A stretch of 64,000 nucleotides of DNA from positions 7,112,203-7,176,202 of the forward strand of contig NC_064037.1 in NCBI RefSeq assembly GCF_932526225.1, in the 5' to 3' direction. Source of the stretch: Nematostella vectensis. Its lineage: Eukaryota > Cnidaria > Anthozoa > Actiniaria > Edwardsiidae. Both the position numbers and the translations under genes were made by a program. Below the pieces are notes generated by a model. It searched no databases. It saw nothing but the letters and a program-made list of their open reading frames with translations, and was not told where the DNA came from. Positions 14,051-43,600 of this stretch are shown here, piece by piece. The stretch's first letter is position 1. The number at the start of each line of letters is the position of its first letter.

Positions 14051-14912
14051 ACCCTTGCTCCCCTTTGTTCATCCCTGTTCTCAGTTTTTCGGTCAAGTTC
14101 ATATTCCTTGCTTTCCTTTTGTTCATCCCTGTTCTCAGTTTTTCTGTCAAGTTCATATTCCTTGCTCCCCTTTGAGCATCCATGTTCTCAGTTTTTCGGT
14201 CAAGTTCATATTCCTTGCTCCCCTATGAGCATCCATGTTCTCAGTTTTTCTGTCAAGTTCATATTCCTTGCTTTCCTTTTGTGCATCCATGTTCTCAGTT
14301 TTTCTGTCAAGTTCATATTCCTTGCTCCCCTATGAGCATCCATGTTCTCAGTTTTTCTGTCAAGTTCATATTCCTTGCTTTCCTTTTGTGCATCCATGTT
14401 CTCAGTTTTTCTGTCAAGTTCATATTCCTTGCTCCCCTATGAGCATCCCTGTTCTCAGTTTTTCGGTCAAGTTCATATTCCTTGCTCCCCTATGAGCATC
14501 CCTGTTCTCAGTTTTTCGGTCAAGTTCATATTCCTTGCTCCCCTATGAGCATCCCTGTTCTCAGTTTTTCGGTCAAGTTCATATTCCTTGCTCCCCTATG
14601 AGCATCCATGTTCTCAGTCTTTCTGTCAAGTTCATATTCCTTGCTTTCCTTTTGTGCATCCCTGTTCTCAGTTTTTCGGTCAAGTTCATATTCCTTGCTC
14701 CCCTTTGAGCATCCATGTTCTCAGTTTTTCGGTCAAGTTCATATTCCTTGCTTTCCTTTGTTCACCCCTGTTTTCACTTTTTTGGTCAAGTCCATATTCC
14801 TTACTCACACTTTCTACCCTTTGCTAACTTTGTTCTCCGTTGTTCGGCCAATTCGGTATTCATTGCTCACCCTTGCTCCCCTTTTATCGCCCCCGTATTT
14901 AGTTTTTCGATA
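14051..14912. repeat. 53-bp tandem repeat array, about 14 units plus decayed tail
   Basis: Unit words are gttctcagtttttcggtc, aagttcatattccttgct and either cccctatgagcatcc or ttccttttgtgcatcc, adding to 53 bp. Two higher-order variants alternate, so parts of the array amplified as 106-bp dimers. After about 14760 the copies decay. Because 53 is not a multiple of three, all three frames carry the same peptide words; the open frames are not genes. Confidence 0.93.
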
Positions 14913-15236
14913 CAGATATAACATTTACTACGACATTCAAGATTTATAATAAGATAAAAGAACTCACGAGAACAATGCAGAATTCTAAAGGAATAAAGCG
15001 AAGTAACGCGCACAGGCTCACCGTTTTAATCCGTGTACACAAAAAAGACAAAACTGCTTGCTCACCACGCAACCTGCACGCAACCCGGTTCTATTCTAGG
15101 CATGGTATACGGCTGAAAGAAGTGTTTGAGGGTGACGCCTTTTTCGTGCAGGAAGTGCCCGACGTATTCCAGCATATAACGGGACAGTCTAATCTCTTTC
15201 CCATAGCGCGGAAAGGTACAAATGTGTGTGGGGACA

Positions 15237-15329
15237 GGGGATATGCAACAGTCGTTAAAGCTTAGGCATGTATGTAAAAAGCAGGGGATATGCAACAGTC
15301 GTTAAAGCTTAGGCATGTATGTAAAAAGC
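15237..15329. repeat. 46-bp direct tandem duplication
   Basis: The block from ggggatatgcaacagtcgtt to gcatgtatgtaaaaagca occurs twice in a row without visible differences, which indicates a recent duplication. No coding or splice context is visible. Confidence 0.85.
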
Positions 15330-15540
15330 AGTGCAAGAGCAGCTAGATCAGTAGAGTACTAGAGTAACTACTAGAGTCCCTAAAAAACGATAACATCATT
15401 ATTATAAAATAAAATAATGGCCGTTTCATAGTGGTACCACTGTGTTACGAGCAAACCCACGCACGAGGTCTCCTTTAACCTTTAGGTTCAATAACAACCA
15501 ATAGAGCGAGCTAATCCGGTATCAGGGGCAGAAGTGGCAG

Positions 15541-15697
15541 GGCCGTAGCAGGGTGGGGCACTGGGGGGCACGTCCCCCCCCCAATATTTTCGAAAATTAT
15601 ATGGAAAATGACAAGTGAGGGTGTGGCTGTGCCCCCCACTATTTTCTTAATGTTTCTGTATCGTGCCCCCCCCCTATAATTCGAGGCCTGCTACGGC
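15541..15697. mobile_element. Short MITE-like element with 11-bp inverted ends (copy 1)
   Basis: Ends are gccgtagcagg (15542-15552) and cctgctacggc (15687-15697), a perfect inverted pair. The interior carries C runs and the word ttcttaatgtttctgtatcg, shared with the second copy at 39732-39867. It has no coding capacity. Superfamily not assignable; no clear target-site duplication was seen. Confidence 0.65.
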
Positions 15698-17044
15698 TAT
15701 GAGTGGTATTCGAGCGCCGAGGCGATAGGCAACAAAAAACGAATAGGCAACAATAAAAAGGTAGATGAGTATTGAATCTAAACCTGTAAGCCACCGTATC
15801 TGAAGACATTTAGACAGAGCAATAATAATATTTTTAATAAAACTATACAAACTGCGCGTAACAGATGATTTTCAAATAGCAATAAAATTAGGGGCGTTCT
15901 ATTCTTATCATTAACCAATAGGCCGTGTATAGATATTTCCCAGAATGCAAAGTAAAAAGCGCAAGTTGCTGGTTTTTTGGATCCTGGACAGTATTTGATC
16001 CTGGACACATTGTTTGATTCAGGTCACTATGAGTGATCTCGGTCGCTTTTTCTCACTTCAGTTTGGTAGACTGGAGTAATAGCTTCTTCAAGGCTTTTCA
16101 TGGTAATAGGTAGCTCCTCTCCACAAAATTTTGTATCTCATGTACCCCTTTGTGCTATCCATTAATCCTGACGAAACACTGATTATTAATTGAGAATTAT
16201 TAATATTATTTTGAGTAAGGAAATCGACTTTTTCGGGGTCAACATGGCACATATTAGAAATCGCGATTGGACAAAAGCCGTGTGTCTCGGGCCAGCCAAG
16301 ACATCTGACTCTAAGCCCTGTAGTCTTATGTAAAATAAGTCATTTCCATATACAGAAAAAGTTTATGATTTTAAGACTGTCCAAGTAATAAAACGGCGTG
16401 ACAATTTGGTCACCATGCAGCCAGAGACAAGGCCCAAGTTACATAACGACAAGGCGTGACGGCCTGTCAAGATACGGGGTCACGGCGAGCGTCAAATTAC
16501 ATTTGACATGAGGACATGGTGTGACGGCGTAGTCACGTTTCGACACGGAACGGCGTCACGTCACTTAACAAAATGGGTAAAATGTATGTCATACGAAAAA
16601 TGCTGTTCCGGACACAAGTTAAAGTCACAAAAATCAAAACTACAAGCAACGAAGGTTACTCGGTAACACATGGAATCACCCGTCCCATCAAGCGGCTGTC
16701 AGAGTATGACGCGTTACCATGGCCACATTGACAGTTTTGAAAGCCAATCAGAACACGAGAAGCTTGTTATATGATCGACATGAGCTTCACAAGCCAGCCA
16801 GCGCTTCACTGTGCATCAGAAAACGACAGAATTCCTCCAAGTTATGGATTTCGTGTCAATAAAAACTGAGGACCTTGCAAGATTATCAGCCAACTTGAAA
16901 CTTTGTCTAGGTGGCAACGGTAGCACGCGTCGCCTGCTGCATCTGGAATTCGGTTTCTATTGTGCATATCTCACTAATTCCCTAACAGTACTCTATTTCT
17001 GCAAACAATACTTTGCTTTTAACCGAAGTCATTTGATATATTGA

Positions 17045-31805
<14,761 letters not shown>

Positions 31806-32872
31806 GATTCTTTTCGCTTTCAAGCCCCTCGATTGCTCTCGATACCGCGTTGAATGGGTAGCCAAAGATCATAAACAACCCCCAATAATCCCAGACATCA
31901 ATAGAACACCAGTCAAACATTCGAATGAAGCTGATACGATGGAGTCATTGCTCTTGTTCGAACGAATCTCTGGATAACAATAAGAAAATTATTAAAACTA
32001 TATTACTTATCGGATACATTGAATAATATTCTCTTGTATTTACACCATTAAGTATTATATTTTTCAGCTCACATGTCTCGTTATAAAATATTTACGCTGT
32101 GATTTTTAAAACACTTAAATAATCACACAGAAATGTAAATACAGAGGAAAGTAGCACTTAATATTTTGCTTATCAATCAGGGAAAGTTAGCCGAGACTCA
32201 GGGACAATCGTTAAAATTGGCATGCGTTCTTACGGAACAACTATCGTAATACGCTTGTGACACTAGGTGGAAAATTTGAAAAGAATGTTTTACGATCTTT
32301 ATCCATTTCCCTCCATGGCATGAATTCAGAGTCAGCAGATGTATGTCATATGCTTAATTATCAATTTAAAAAATATGATGTTTATATCTAAATTCAACGC
32401 GTCTATAAATAATGACAAACTGATTTTCATTTGACGTTATAAACTCAAGAGTTTAACTCCGGTTGGGCACAACTCGTCAAACAACTCAGCCGTAAAATCA
32501 CGCAAAACTTTAAAAATAAAAACGCCATCCCAGTCAAACTATAATGAAACACTTATTTGTGGTTAAGGCAACTATAGCATTTTTTTCTTATAATTGATTT
32601 TAGGTCCAAAAGTACCTTATGAGATGAATATCTTCTTCCTTCGACTTCGTTGTTCCTCCATTTTGTTTTCGTTTTCGAGATGGGCACCAAAGGAAACTTG
32701 GGATCCCTTTGTCTATGTTTGCACGAAAGAGACTGAAAAAGGCCTGAATTTACTCCGTTGCTCGGTAACCGACGTTGTTTCTGTCACGTGACCTGTTGCT
32801 ATATATTCAGCCATCTTGAGTCGCAACACACAACAGAGTTTTCTTTTGAGCAGTCTAAACTCTGAATCCAAA
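31806..32872. promoter_or_regulatory. Head-to-head intergenic region, FAM135 / PPP1R42
   Basis: About 1.07 kb separates the two start codons, which point away from each other. It should hold both promoters and 5' UTRs. Apart from the X-box and a nearby CACGTG word at 32785-32790, I see no further motif and no coding exon. Confidence 0.7.
32757..32769 (+). promoter_or_regulatory. RFX X-box upstream of PPP1R42
   Basis: GTTGCTCGGTAAC fits the X-box consensus RYYNYY-N(1-3)-RRNRAC with a one-base spacer. It ends 104 bp before the PPP1R42 ATG, within the usual range for cilium genes. The pattern is degenerate, so chance occurrence is possible, but position and gene identity favour function. Confidence 0.6.
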
Positions 32873-35996
<3,124 letters not shown>

Positions 35997-36229
35997 AAAC
36001 ACATGGACTGTCATATCCAAAATAATATGTAATAGAAATATTTATAAATTTTACCTGTATGGGTGCTAAGCGTGAAAAAGAAAAAGGAATAAGAAAAAAA
36101 ATATTATTAGAAATTATAATAAATTGGCCCTTTGCGTTGTAATTTAGACCAAGAAATAGATATAAAAGTTTGTAAATTAGTTGATATGTATTATATTGTA
36201 AATACGAAATTATAAGGTTATTTACCAAT

Positions 36230-36235
36230 GAATAA
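36230..36235 (+). terminator. Polyadenylation signal of PPP1R42
   Basis: AATAAA about 235 bp after the PPP1R42 stop codon, in an AT-rich 3' flank. It is the first canonical hexamer downstream on this strand that I noticed. Confidence 0.5.
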
Positions 36236-37147
36236 ACAGTCGTCAGGTTTTGTAAATATGTTTTTGAATAAAAAAATGTTTTAATTTTAACTTTTTAGAT
36301 GTATATATTTGTGTTGGTAGCAAATCTCTTTCATGATGTCTTATATAGAAAACTTCATGCTTGAGGATTAGGATCATGCTTGAGGAGGCTCTTGTTCTCA
36401 GGGTAGGGATAAGAAAAACCGACACTCGTAAATATTAATAGATACAGATAAGTCTCAGGGAGATATTGGTTGCTGATTTCTCAAAGATAAGGTGGTGAAT
36501 ACCCGGTATTATTTTTTGGCTACGATGGTAGGCGCACTCTGATTGGATAAGCGGGCGAGAATCCTACGATATTGCCCGCGGGCAGTTTCGGAAATTTTCC
36601 CGCCGCGGTCTCTTTTTACAAGCTAAATCGACCAAAAAAAATAACGGATCTTAGGAGTTTAATTATCGTGGCGGCTTACATATTCTAAAGTCCTCCCGCG
36701 CAATGGGATGGCGTACTCAAAGATGCGCTTTCAGCAGCGAAAGTTAGAGACCTTGAGAGTGCTCGTTTACAATGCCGCTCGTATGCAACGAAGTTTACTC
36801 GTAAGTAGGCAAAAGAAAGTCTCCACTTTGCTATTACAATTTTGATGTGCTACATCTCAACTAATTCAAGAAAGTGTAGAGTCCTATTATTTACAACACG
36901 GATTATCATAACAAAATAGCTTTCTTGTGGCTTCCTTTCGGAATCGAACAGATTCTTGTAAATGGTAACAAGGCGGCTTCGTGTCACCGCCCAACAATAA
37001 GACCACCTGTGAAAACGCGAACTACATTCACACATCCGCGCGAAAAAAAAATCACAACAGGGCTGTCCGAACCGTCATAGATGTACTACAAAACTACAAA
37101 TAACTGAACTTCGTCACAAATGCTTCTAGCTGAGTGGTTTAGTAAAA
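36236..37147. other. Intergenic region, PPP1R42 to FN2 gene
   Basis: About 900 bases with no convincing exon. The centre (36500-36800) is GC-richer, with gcccgcgggc and cccgccgcgg words. The last 300 bases should hold the promoter and 5' UTR of the FN2 gene. No TATA box was recognised. Confidence 0.55.
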
Positions 37148-39222
37148 ATGGTGCCTTATAAGCACTTGTGGGTCTTAGTGGTGATACTGTGCTGTGATTT
37201 GCTGAGTCAAGCGAAGGCACTGGCGATAAGAGTCAAAAGGTTCGACAACACAGGACCGGGTAAGCCCTGCAGATTGGTATAAACTAAAAGTCCTTTTTGT
37301 GAAGTCTACAAGTTCCTGAGTTTAAAATCTCCCTATCGTGCTATGATAATTGTTTGGGCGATTAATATTCTTAGTCACGCTCGAATGATAACAGATCTGG
37401 TACAGTTTCCTATTTGTAGCGTTTCCATGATAATAAGTGGAAACCGCGTACCATTCTCAGTGCTGCGCGCAGAGTTATTTGATAACTGACGGATCAAGGC
37501 AAAATCTCTTGAAAACGAAATCCAGCAAACAGAAACAAACAAGCAAATTTGTTATGAAAAGATCGAATTCCAAGGGGGAAATGGCAAATCAATCAACTAG
37601 CTGCAAGGAATTAGTTAGGCTCCTAACTTCACGTCTAATATCAAATGGTGGCGTAAGGCTGGCGTAGCGCGCGGGATAAATAGCCTGCTAGCCGGCTATC
37701 ATTGTGGGTTATTTGGAAATGTTTTATTTTCGAATATTGGGAGCCCTGTGCGCGCGCGAAGGCAGAGGTGCGCTGGGCACAGGGTTCCCAATATTCGAAA
37801 ATAAAACATTTCCAAATAACCCACAATGATAGCCGGCTAGCAGGCTACGGGATAACGGGATAGATATAGAAGAATGAAAACTGTTCTCTTCGTGAGTATA
37901 TGCCCAAAGACACCTCAACTACGACTACCGTAGGTTCCTATAAATTGATATGGTCCCTAATCAGCGCTAATGCTTCCCCTTCCTAACGTTAAACGCATTT
38001 GCTTCAAGCAAAGCTCACAGACTTAGATAAAGAGACGGACGGTGCGTTTGACGGAGTGGAAAGGGGAGGCATGGTGCTGCGTCTGCTTCAGGCGCAAACA
38101 CAGGCCCCCTTGGCCGCCAAAAAGTGGGTCATTTCTTATTAACCTTCAAATACTATGATTTTTCCATATGATACCTTTGACTTCTTTTGATTAAAACTTA
38201 TGTAATATAACATATGAAGACAATTTTTATGGTTGATAGCAAAACGGAAAACAATACTTTTCGATCTAATTTTGAACTAGGTTCTTGACCGCGGGTGTTT
38301 ACTGTTTGTATTATTTTCAGTAAGCTGTGTCAACCTCAACTTTATCAATAAACTCGACAAACCGTTCAGGCTCTGGAAAACAGTATCCGAACAAGAGTTT
38401 AAAGGGTTCATTGTAAAAGGCAAGTCCCTTGAACTCAAAACCTTAGTCAGCAAGCGCATGCGCGGAAAGCCTGTGAAATACAGCGCTGTTCCACTTGATG
38501 ACAGCTCGCGGGCTCAGCTGCTGCTAAATGGCGAAGATTCCTTGGCCGTTCTGCCATTCGATTGTGCAGACAACTTCGTCAACGTAGAAGTTACATACAA
38601 ATCAGGTGAAGGCGTGTTCTAGCAGGAACTTTAATGAGGGTGGGATGTTTGCGAATGACAACAGTTGAAATATTTTGTACAAATATTTTTTTCCAATTTA
38701 AGGAACGGGAAAATATGACAACAGCTATATGGGTAAGCATCCACATTCATTTTTGTTTTAATATTGTGTATCTAGAGTGGGTTACTTCGTTTGCTAACTT
38801 TTGAACAAGTGACCCAGTGTGTATGAGGGGGGGAGGGGTAACCACCAGGGAACTGTCCATCTGATAATAAAGGCACTGCCTAAAAGCGGATCCAGCATAT
38901 CTACACCCCACCCCTCTAAAAAAGAATAATAAACATTCATAAAAATGAAAAAATGAATAAATGCGTATATTTTCCGATCATAAACTCAGTGTTTTGAAAA
39001 ATATTTTAAGAAAGGGCGCGGTGATCAAAGAAAGAAATTGATGTTTGTTATGCAGGTTGTCTAGAGACAGTTGGAGGAAACTCAAAGGGCAAGTGCTGTA
39101 GCTTTCCGTTCATCTACAAGGACACCTTATACAACCACTGCACCATGAAAGACAGCCCGGCCCTGTGGTGCGCGACACGGCTGAGCTACGACACGCATAA
39201 AGAATGGGGTTTTTGTAAATAG
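37148..39222 (+). CDS. Secreted 197-aa protein with C-terminal fibronectin type II domain
   Basis: Four exons: 37148-37259, 38321-38605, 38703-38732 and 39056-39222, in frame to TAG (594 nt). The start gives a clear signal peptide (MVPYKHLWVLVVILCCDLLS, cleavage likely after QAKA). Residues about 38-135 form an unrecognised region with two cysteines (SCVNLNFINKLDKPF ... PFDCADNFVNVEV), likely beta-rich. Exon 3 is only 30 bp. The last exon encodes a full FN2 module: CCSFPFIYKDTLYNHC, WC, SYDTHKEWGFC fits the pattern C-x2-PF-x-Y-x7-C-x8-WC-x4-S-Y-x5-W-x-F-C. FN2 modules bind collagen, gelatin or glycoconjugates in other animals, so an extracellular binding role is inferred. The first intron (about 1.06 kb) contains the fold-back element at 37680. 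The gene is tail-to-tail with the MAM gene. I do not recognise an orthologue. Confidence 0.85.
37680..37847. mobile_element. hAT-like MITE: near-perfect 71-bp hairpin with 8-bp target-site duplication
   Basis: Arms 37681-37751 and 37777-37847 are inverted copies with one mismatch (gagccc against ttccca side). Both flanks carry CGGGATAA (37672-37679 and 37848-37855), an 8-bp direct repeat as left by hAT transposases. The 25-base loop is GC-rich. It has no coding capacity. It lies in intron 1 of the FN2 gene. Arm identity implies a young insertion. Confidence 0.8.
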
Positions 39223-39320
39223 GACACATAAGAACTAAGTAATAACAGGTTGGGCTGTGACAAGCATGAACAGATAAAGAATGGGAATTCGGTAAATTGG
39301 GACAGAAACGCAAAACAAAT

Positions 39321-39326
39321 AATAAA
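39321..39326 (+). terminator. Polyadenylation signal of the FN2 gene
   Basis: AATAAA about 100 bp after the stop at 39222, at a usual distance for a short 3' UTR. Confidence 0.5.
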
Positions 39327-39731
39327 ATACGTGAAACTCCAAAATGTTCGGTAAAATTTAATCCATCACGATCAAAAACCCCCCAAAACATTAAATATCA
39401 AAGCTGGATAGCTTGTGTAACATATGGTCTATTAGAATGAAACTCGACAGGTTTAATGGTTGCACAGAGCACATTTACGCCGAAACCTGATCGTCGCCAA
39501 CTTTGACCAACTCCGACCTCGACCAAAACCAGAACTAGAAATGGAACTGGTAGTCGGTTCTAAAGGGGAACTATTCGTATGTGTGAGTGACCTCTCTGCC
39601 AAGATTCCCTGATGTAATGTGGAAGCTCTTAGCTCAAGGGGGGAGGGACAAGGAGAAGGCTGGAGGAGCAAAATGGCGTAAGTTAGAGGGTGCGGAGGAC
39701 AGCATCATCTGATGGGATACGTGGTCCACAG

Positions 39732-39867
39732 GGCCGTAGCAAATTAAAAAATATATACAAGGAAATGACCAGTAGGGGCGTGGCTCTGCCCCCACCCCAA
39801 TGTTTTCTTAATGTTTCTGTATCGTGCCCCCCCCCCCCCACCCCCATAACTCGAGTCCTGCTACGAC
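39732..39867. mobile_element. Short MITE-like element (copy 2 of the 15541 family)
   Basis: Begins gccgtagc, contains ttcttaatgtttctgtatcg followed by a long C run, and ends cctgctacgac, as in copy 1. The inverted ends are slightly decayed. No coding capacity. Confidence 0.65.
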
Positions 39868-40287
39868 TACGATTCATAACATTGATAAGCTAAAAGACCC
39901 ACCATGAAACATGCAATGTAATTTACGAGATTTCACGAGATCCATCAAATGCTACTTTTTATCAGGTGATGCGAGTAATAGAATGTCTATACTATCAATG
40001 ATAGGGTACTTTCTGTTTCGTCTTAGGCAATGGTGCGTTGTGGTCGTGATGTTCATGGTAAACTAATTTCGTGATTCATCTTCTTCTAATAAGCTTCTTT
40101 ATCTAATAAACTGCCGTGCGTGTACAATATACATCAACTTTAGTTTAGCCATGGTTACATTACAAATTGGCTCCTTTTCGATGTTATCGTTCCATCCTTT
40201 TTTCTTTATACATATAATCTTTTAACAATGCCCACGAGATGTTTCGCCAATATCAAATAAGCCTCGTTTAGATGTCTAAAGGGACTC

Positions 40288-40547
40288 TCACTGTCTATTC
40301 ACCAGACGCGTCCACTTCCCTAAGTTAAGCGCCGAGCAATAAGCCTCCTGTGAGAATCTAATGTCGTCAACGGCAATATCACTGTAGTAGCCATTTCCTC
40401 GAACGGCCTCAATCACAATCTGTAAATAAACAACGATATGACTAACAGCATATCAACAACGACAGAGACAGCAACAATAGCTGCAAAAAGCAATTTCGAC
40501 AACAACCGTAACTATATATCATCAACAGGGATTATAATGACAGCAAC

Positions 40548-40610
<63 letters not shown>

Positions 40611-43600
40611 AGGGAGGGAGGGAGGGAGGGAGGGAGGGAGGGAGGGAGGGAGGGAGGGAGGGAGGGAGGGAGGGAGGGAGGGAGGGAGGGAGGGAGGGAG
40701 GGAGGGAGGGAGGGAGGGAGGGAGGGAGGGAGGGAGGGAGGGAGGGAGGGAGGGAGGGAGGGAGGGAGGGAGGGAGGGAGGGAGGGAGGGAGGGAGGGAG
40801 GGAGGGAGGGAGGGAGGGAGGGAGGGAGGGAGGGAGGGAGGGAGGGAGGGAGGGAGGGAGGGAGGGAGGGAGGGAGGGAGGGAGGGAGGGAGGGAGGGAG
40901 GGAGGGAGGGAGGGAGGGAGGGAGGGAGGGAGGGAGGGAGGGAGGGAGGGAGGGAGGGAGGGAGGGAGAGAGGGAGGGAGAGAGGGAGAGAGAGAGGGAG
41001 AGAGAGAGAGAGACCGCTCTCACCGTTTCGCCCTTTGTGACCTTGAATGATTGCTGGAATGTCTGCCACTTCGTCGGGTCCTTTCTCGGTTGGCCGCGCA
41101 CCTGCCAGATCACCCTTCTTTTCCGTGCTGCGTCTTTAGGTTCAATGGTATAAACGCTCAGCGATCCCATGTTAGATCCTTGCATGTGGTAGAAAAAACG
41201 CATGCACAGGCTGGTATCCACCTCGATGGTAAGGAATAAACGTGCGAAGTCGTTCATTGCTGCCGGGCTTGAGGCCTCCAAGTAGCCGTACATGGCTGAT
41301 AGGGCATAAAAAGAATTTTGATAAAAAGAATTTTTTTCTGATTATTATCAGAAAACTGCCATTCCCTCGCCATGAAACCTTCTGTCTGCTGCCACAGTAA
41401 TGGGGTTCCTGTGTAATTTGAGCTTGAAAGCGAGGCAGGTCAGAAGCTGAAAATCCTGGTTACAAGGGCTTGAATGCAATGGTATTGGTATGAAAATCGT
41501 CATCATTATTGTCATAATCAATACCATTATCATTCCTTTATCATCATCCTCACAATCATCTTGATCACCTTATTATCATCTCCACTCATTATCAAAAGTG
41601 TCATCATCGCCTTAACAATCATCATCATCATCATCAACATCATCACTGCCGTCGGCTTTATCATCTTCATTACAACCAATTCAGACCTATTATTGTTGTT
41701 TCTGCTATCATCGCCCTTGTCATCATCATCATTATCACCTCTCTAGCGCCCTACTCACCCCCCTCGGCCGCCTTCATGGGTCCGGTATAAGTTGATTGGG
41801 TTTGGCCTTTAATAAACTCCCATTCTCTCTGAGTCCTCCTTGTCCTCCAGTCATAGACTTCCCGTCCTGCTTTCCACAGGCAGCCCATTATATTGTCGCC
41901 ATCTCTGCATTTTCTCTCGGTGCATTTCTCGAAGTTGCAGTTGTCTGTGTGATATCGTAGATTGGAAAGAGATTAATACAGTGGTTAAGAATTGTGAGAC
42001 TTGATTGGGAGCGACAAAGGTTTTGGAATATAATTTCCTATCTGAACTCTTTATTCAACACTTTGTTTTTTCGCCATATTGGTTGATTTCAATACCTTAC
42101 TCTGATTTGGATAAAAAGAGTAGTTGACCCTTGTTTTACCCGTGAAGATACTTTCAACGGGATATGACCTTTGCGGCGCGGGCACACCACAGGTTGAACG
42201 TGAGTTTACTTACATAGCGGCATGACATTTGTTCGTGAGGCTACGCTTACCACAGGTTGACCGTGTGGTACGTAGAGGCTACTTACATTGCGACAAGACC
42301 TTGGCTGCGCTAATCTTGCTCCCTTGATCGCCACCACCACATTTTCCTCGGTGAACCTCTAGCGAGTCAAGGGCGAAGTCCGACTCAAACGTGGGCCCTC
42401 GGGTAGCGGCAATGGAGATCTACACACGACAAAAACACAATGGACGTTTTCACCTATTTGAAAAAAATGTGTGAAATTGCAAATGCCAATCACCATCACC
42501 ATCACCATCACCATCACCATCACCATCACCATCACCATCACCATCACCATCACCATCACCATCACCATCACCATCACCATCACCATCACCATCACCATCA
42601 CCATCACCATCACCATCATCACCATCACCATCACCATCACCATCACCATCACCATCACCATCACCACCATCACCATCACCATCACCACCATCACCATCAC
42701 CATTACCATCACCATCATCACCATCACCATCACCATCACCACCATCACCATCACCACCATCACCATCACCATCATCACCATCACCATCACCATCACCACC
42801 ATCACCATCACCACCATCACCATCACCATTACCACCATCACCATCATCACCATCACCATCACCATCACCATCACCATCACCATCACCATCACCATCACCA
42901 TCACCATCACCATCACCATCACCATCACCATCACCATCACCATCACCATCACCATCACCATCACCATCACCATCACCATCACCATCACCATCACCATCAC
43001 CATCACCATCACCATCACCATCACCATCACCATCACCATCACCATCACCATCACCATCACCATCACCATCACCATCACCATCACCATCACCATCACCATC
43101 ACCATCACCATCACCATCACCATCATCATCATCATCACCATCACCATCATCACCATCATCACCATCATCACCATCACCATCACCACCACATCACCATCAC
43201 CTACCACATAATCATTGCTTGGCTACACAACCTACCACATAATCATTGCTTGGCTACACAACCTACCACATAATCATTGCTTGGCTACACAACCTACCAC
43301 ATAATCATTGCTTGGCTACACAACCTACCACATAATCATTGCTTGGCTACACAACCTACCACATAATCATTGCCCTTGATGCTGACGATGGCCTCGCGCC
43401 ACAGGTCGCCCATGTCTCCAGTCTGGTTCCACACGACCTTCCACCCATCTCCTGCTCTCTCCTTCATGTCCACGGTAAGATTACCCATTCCTGCCCCGTT
43501 CATATGGTACATCATCTTCAAACACACTTCACCCCGCAAGGGCGCATTCAGTACTAAGCGAGCCACGTCTCCAGCCTTTAGTTCTGACGCCTCCACGTAG

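Larger units (their letters stand above)
12215..17044. other. Intergenic region between NUP153 (5' end) and FAM135 (3' end)
   Basis: No convincing coding exon was found on either strand. The first few hundred bases should hold the NUP153 promoter; no TATA box was recognised. The rest holds poly-T and AT-rich stretches (13750-13900), the 53-bp tandem array (14051-14912), a 46-bp direct duplication (15237-15329), a short MITE-like element (15541-15697) and a cluster of CGTGAC/GTCACG words (16390-16565). Confidence 0.7.
39223..40287. other. Convergent intergenic region, FN2 gene / MAM gene
   Basis: About 1.06 kb between two stop codons facing each other. It holds the FN2 polyadenylation signal and the second copy of a short MITE family (39732-39867). 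No exon is seen. The 3' UTR of the MAM gene must enter from the right; no clear signal for it was identified. Confidence 0.6.

Noticed and set aside
14206-14397. Charged repeat peptide (EYELDRKTENMDAH type) on the minus strand
   Set aside because: 53-bp tandem repeat; the unit shifts frame every copy, so it cannot encode a stable repeat protein.
40438-41293. Arg-Glu-Gly and Pro-Ser-Leu repeat frames
   Set aside because: Come from the GA/GGGA microsatellite. Only the part above 41024 on the minus strand is a real MAM exon.
42440-43273. Open frames of more than 240 codons (poly-His, Ile-Thr, Met-Val)
   Set aside because: Products of the CACCAT microsatellite, open in several frames on both strands, lying inside an intron of the MAM gene.
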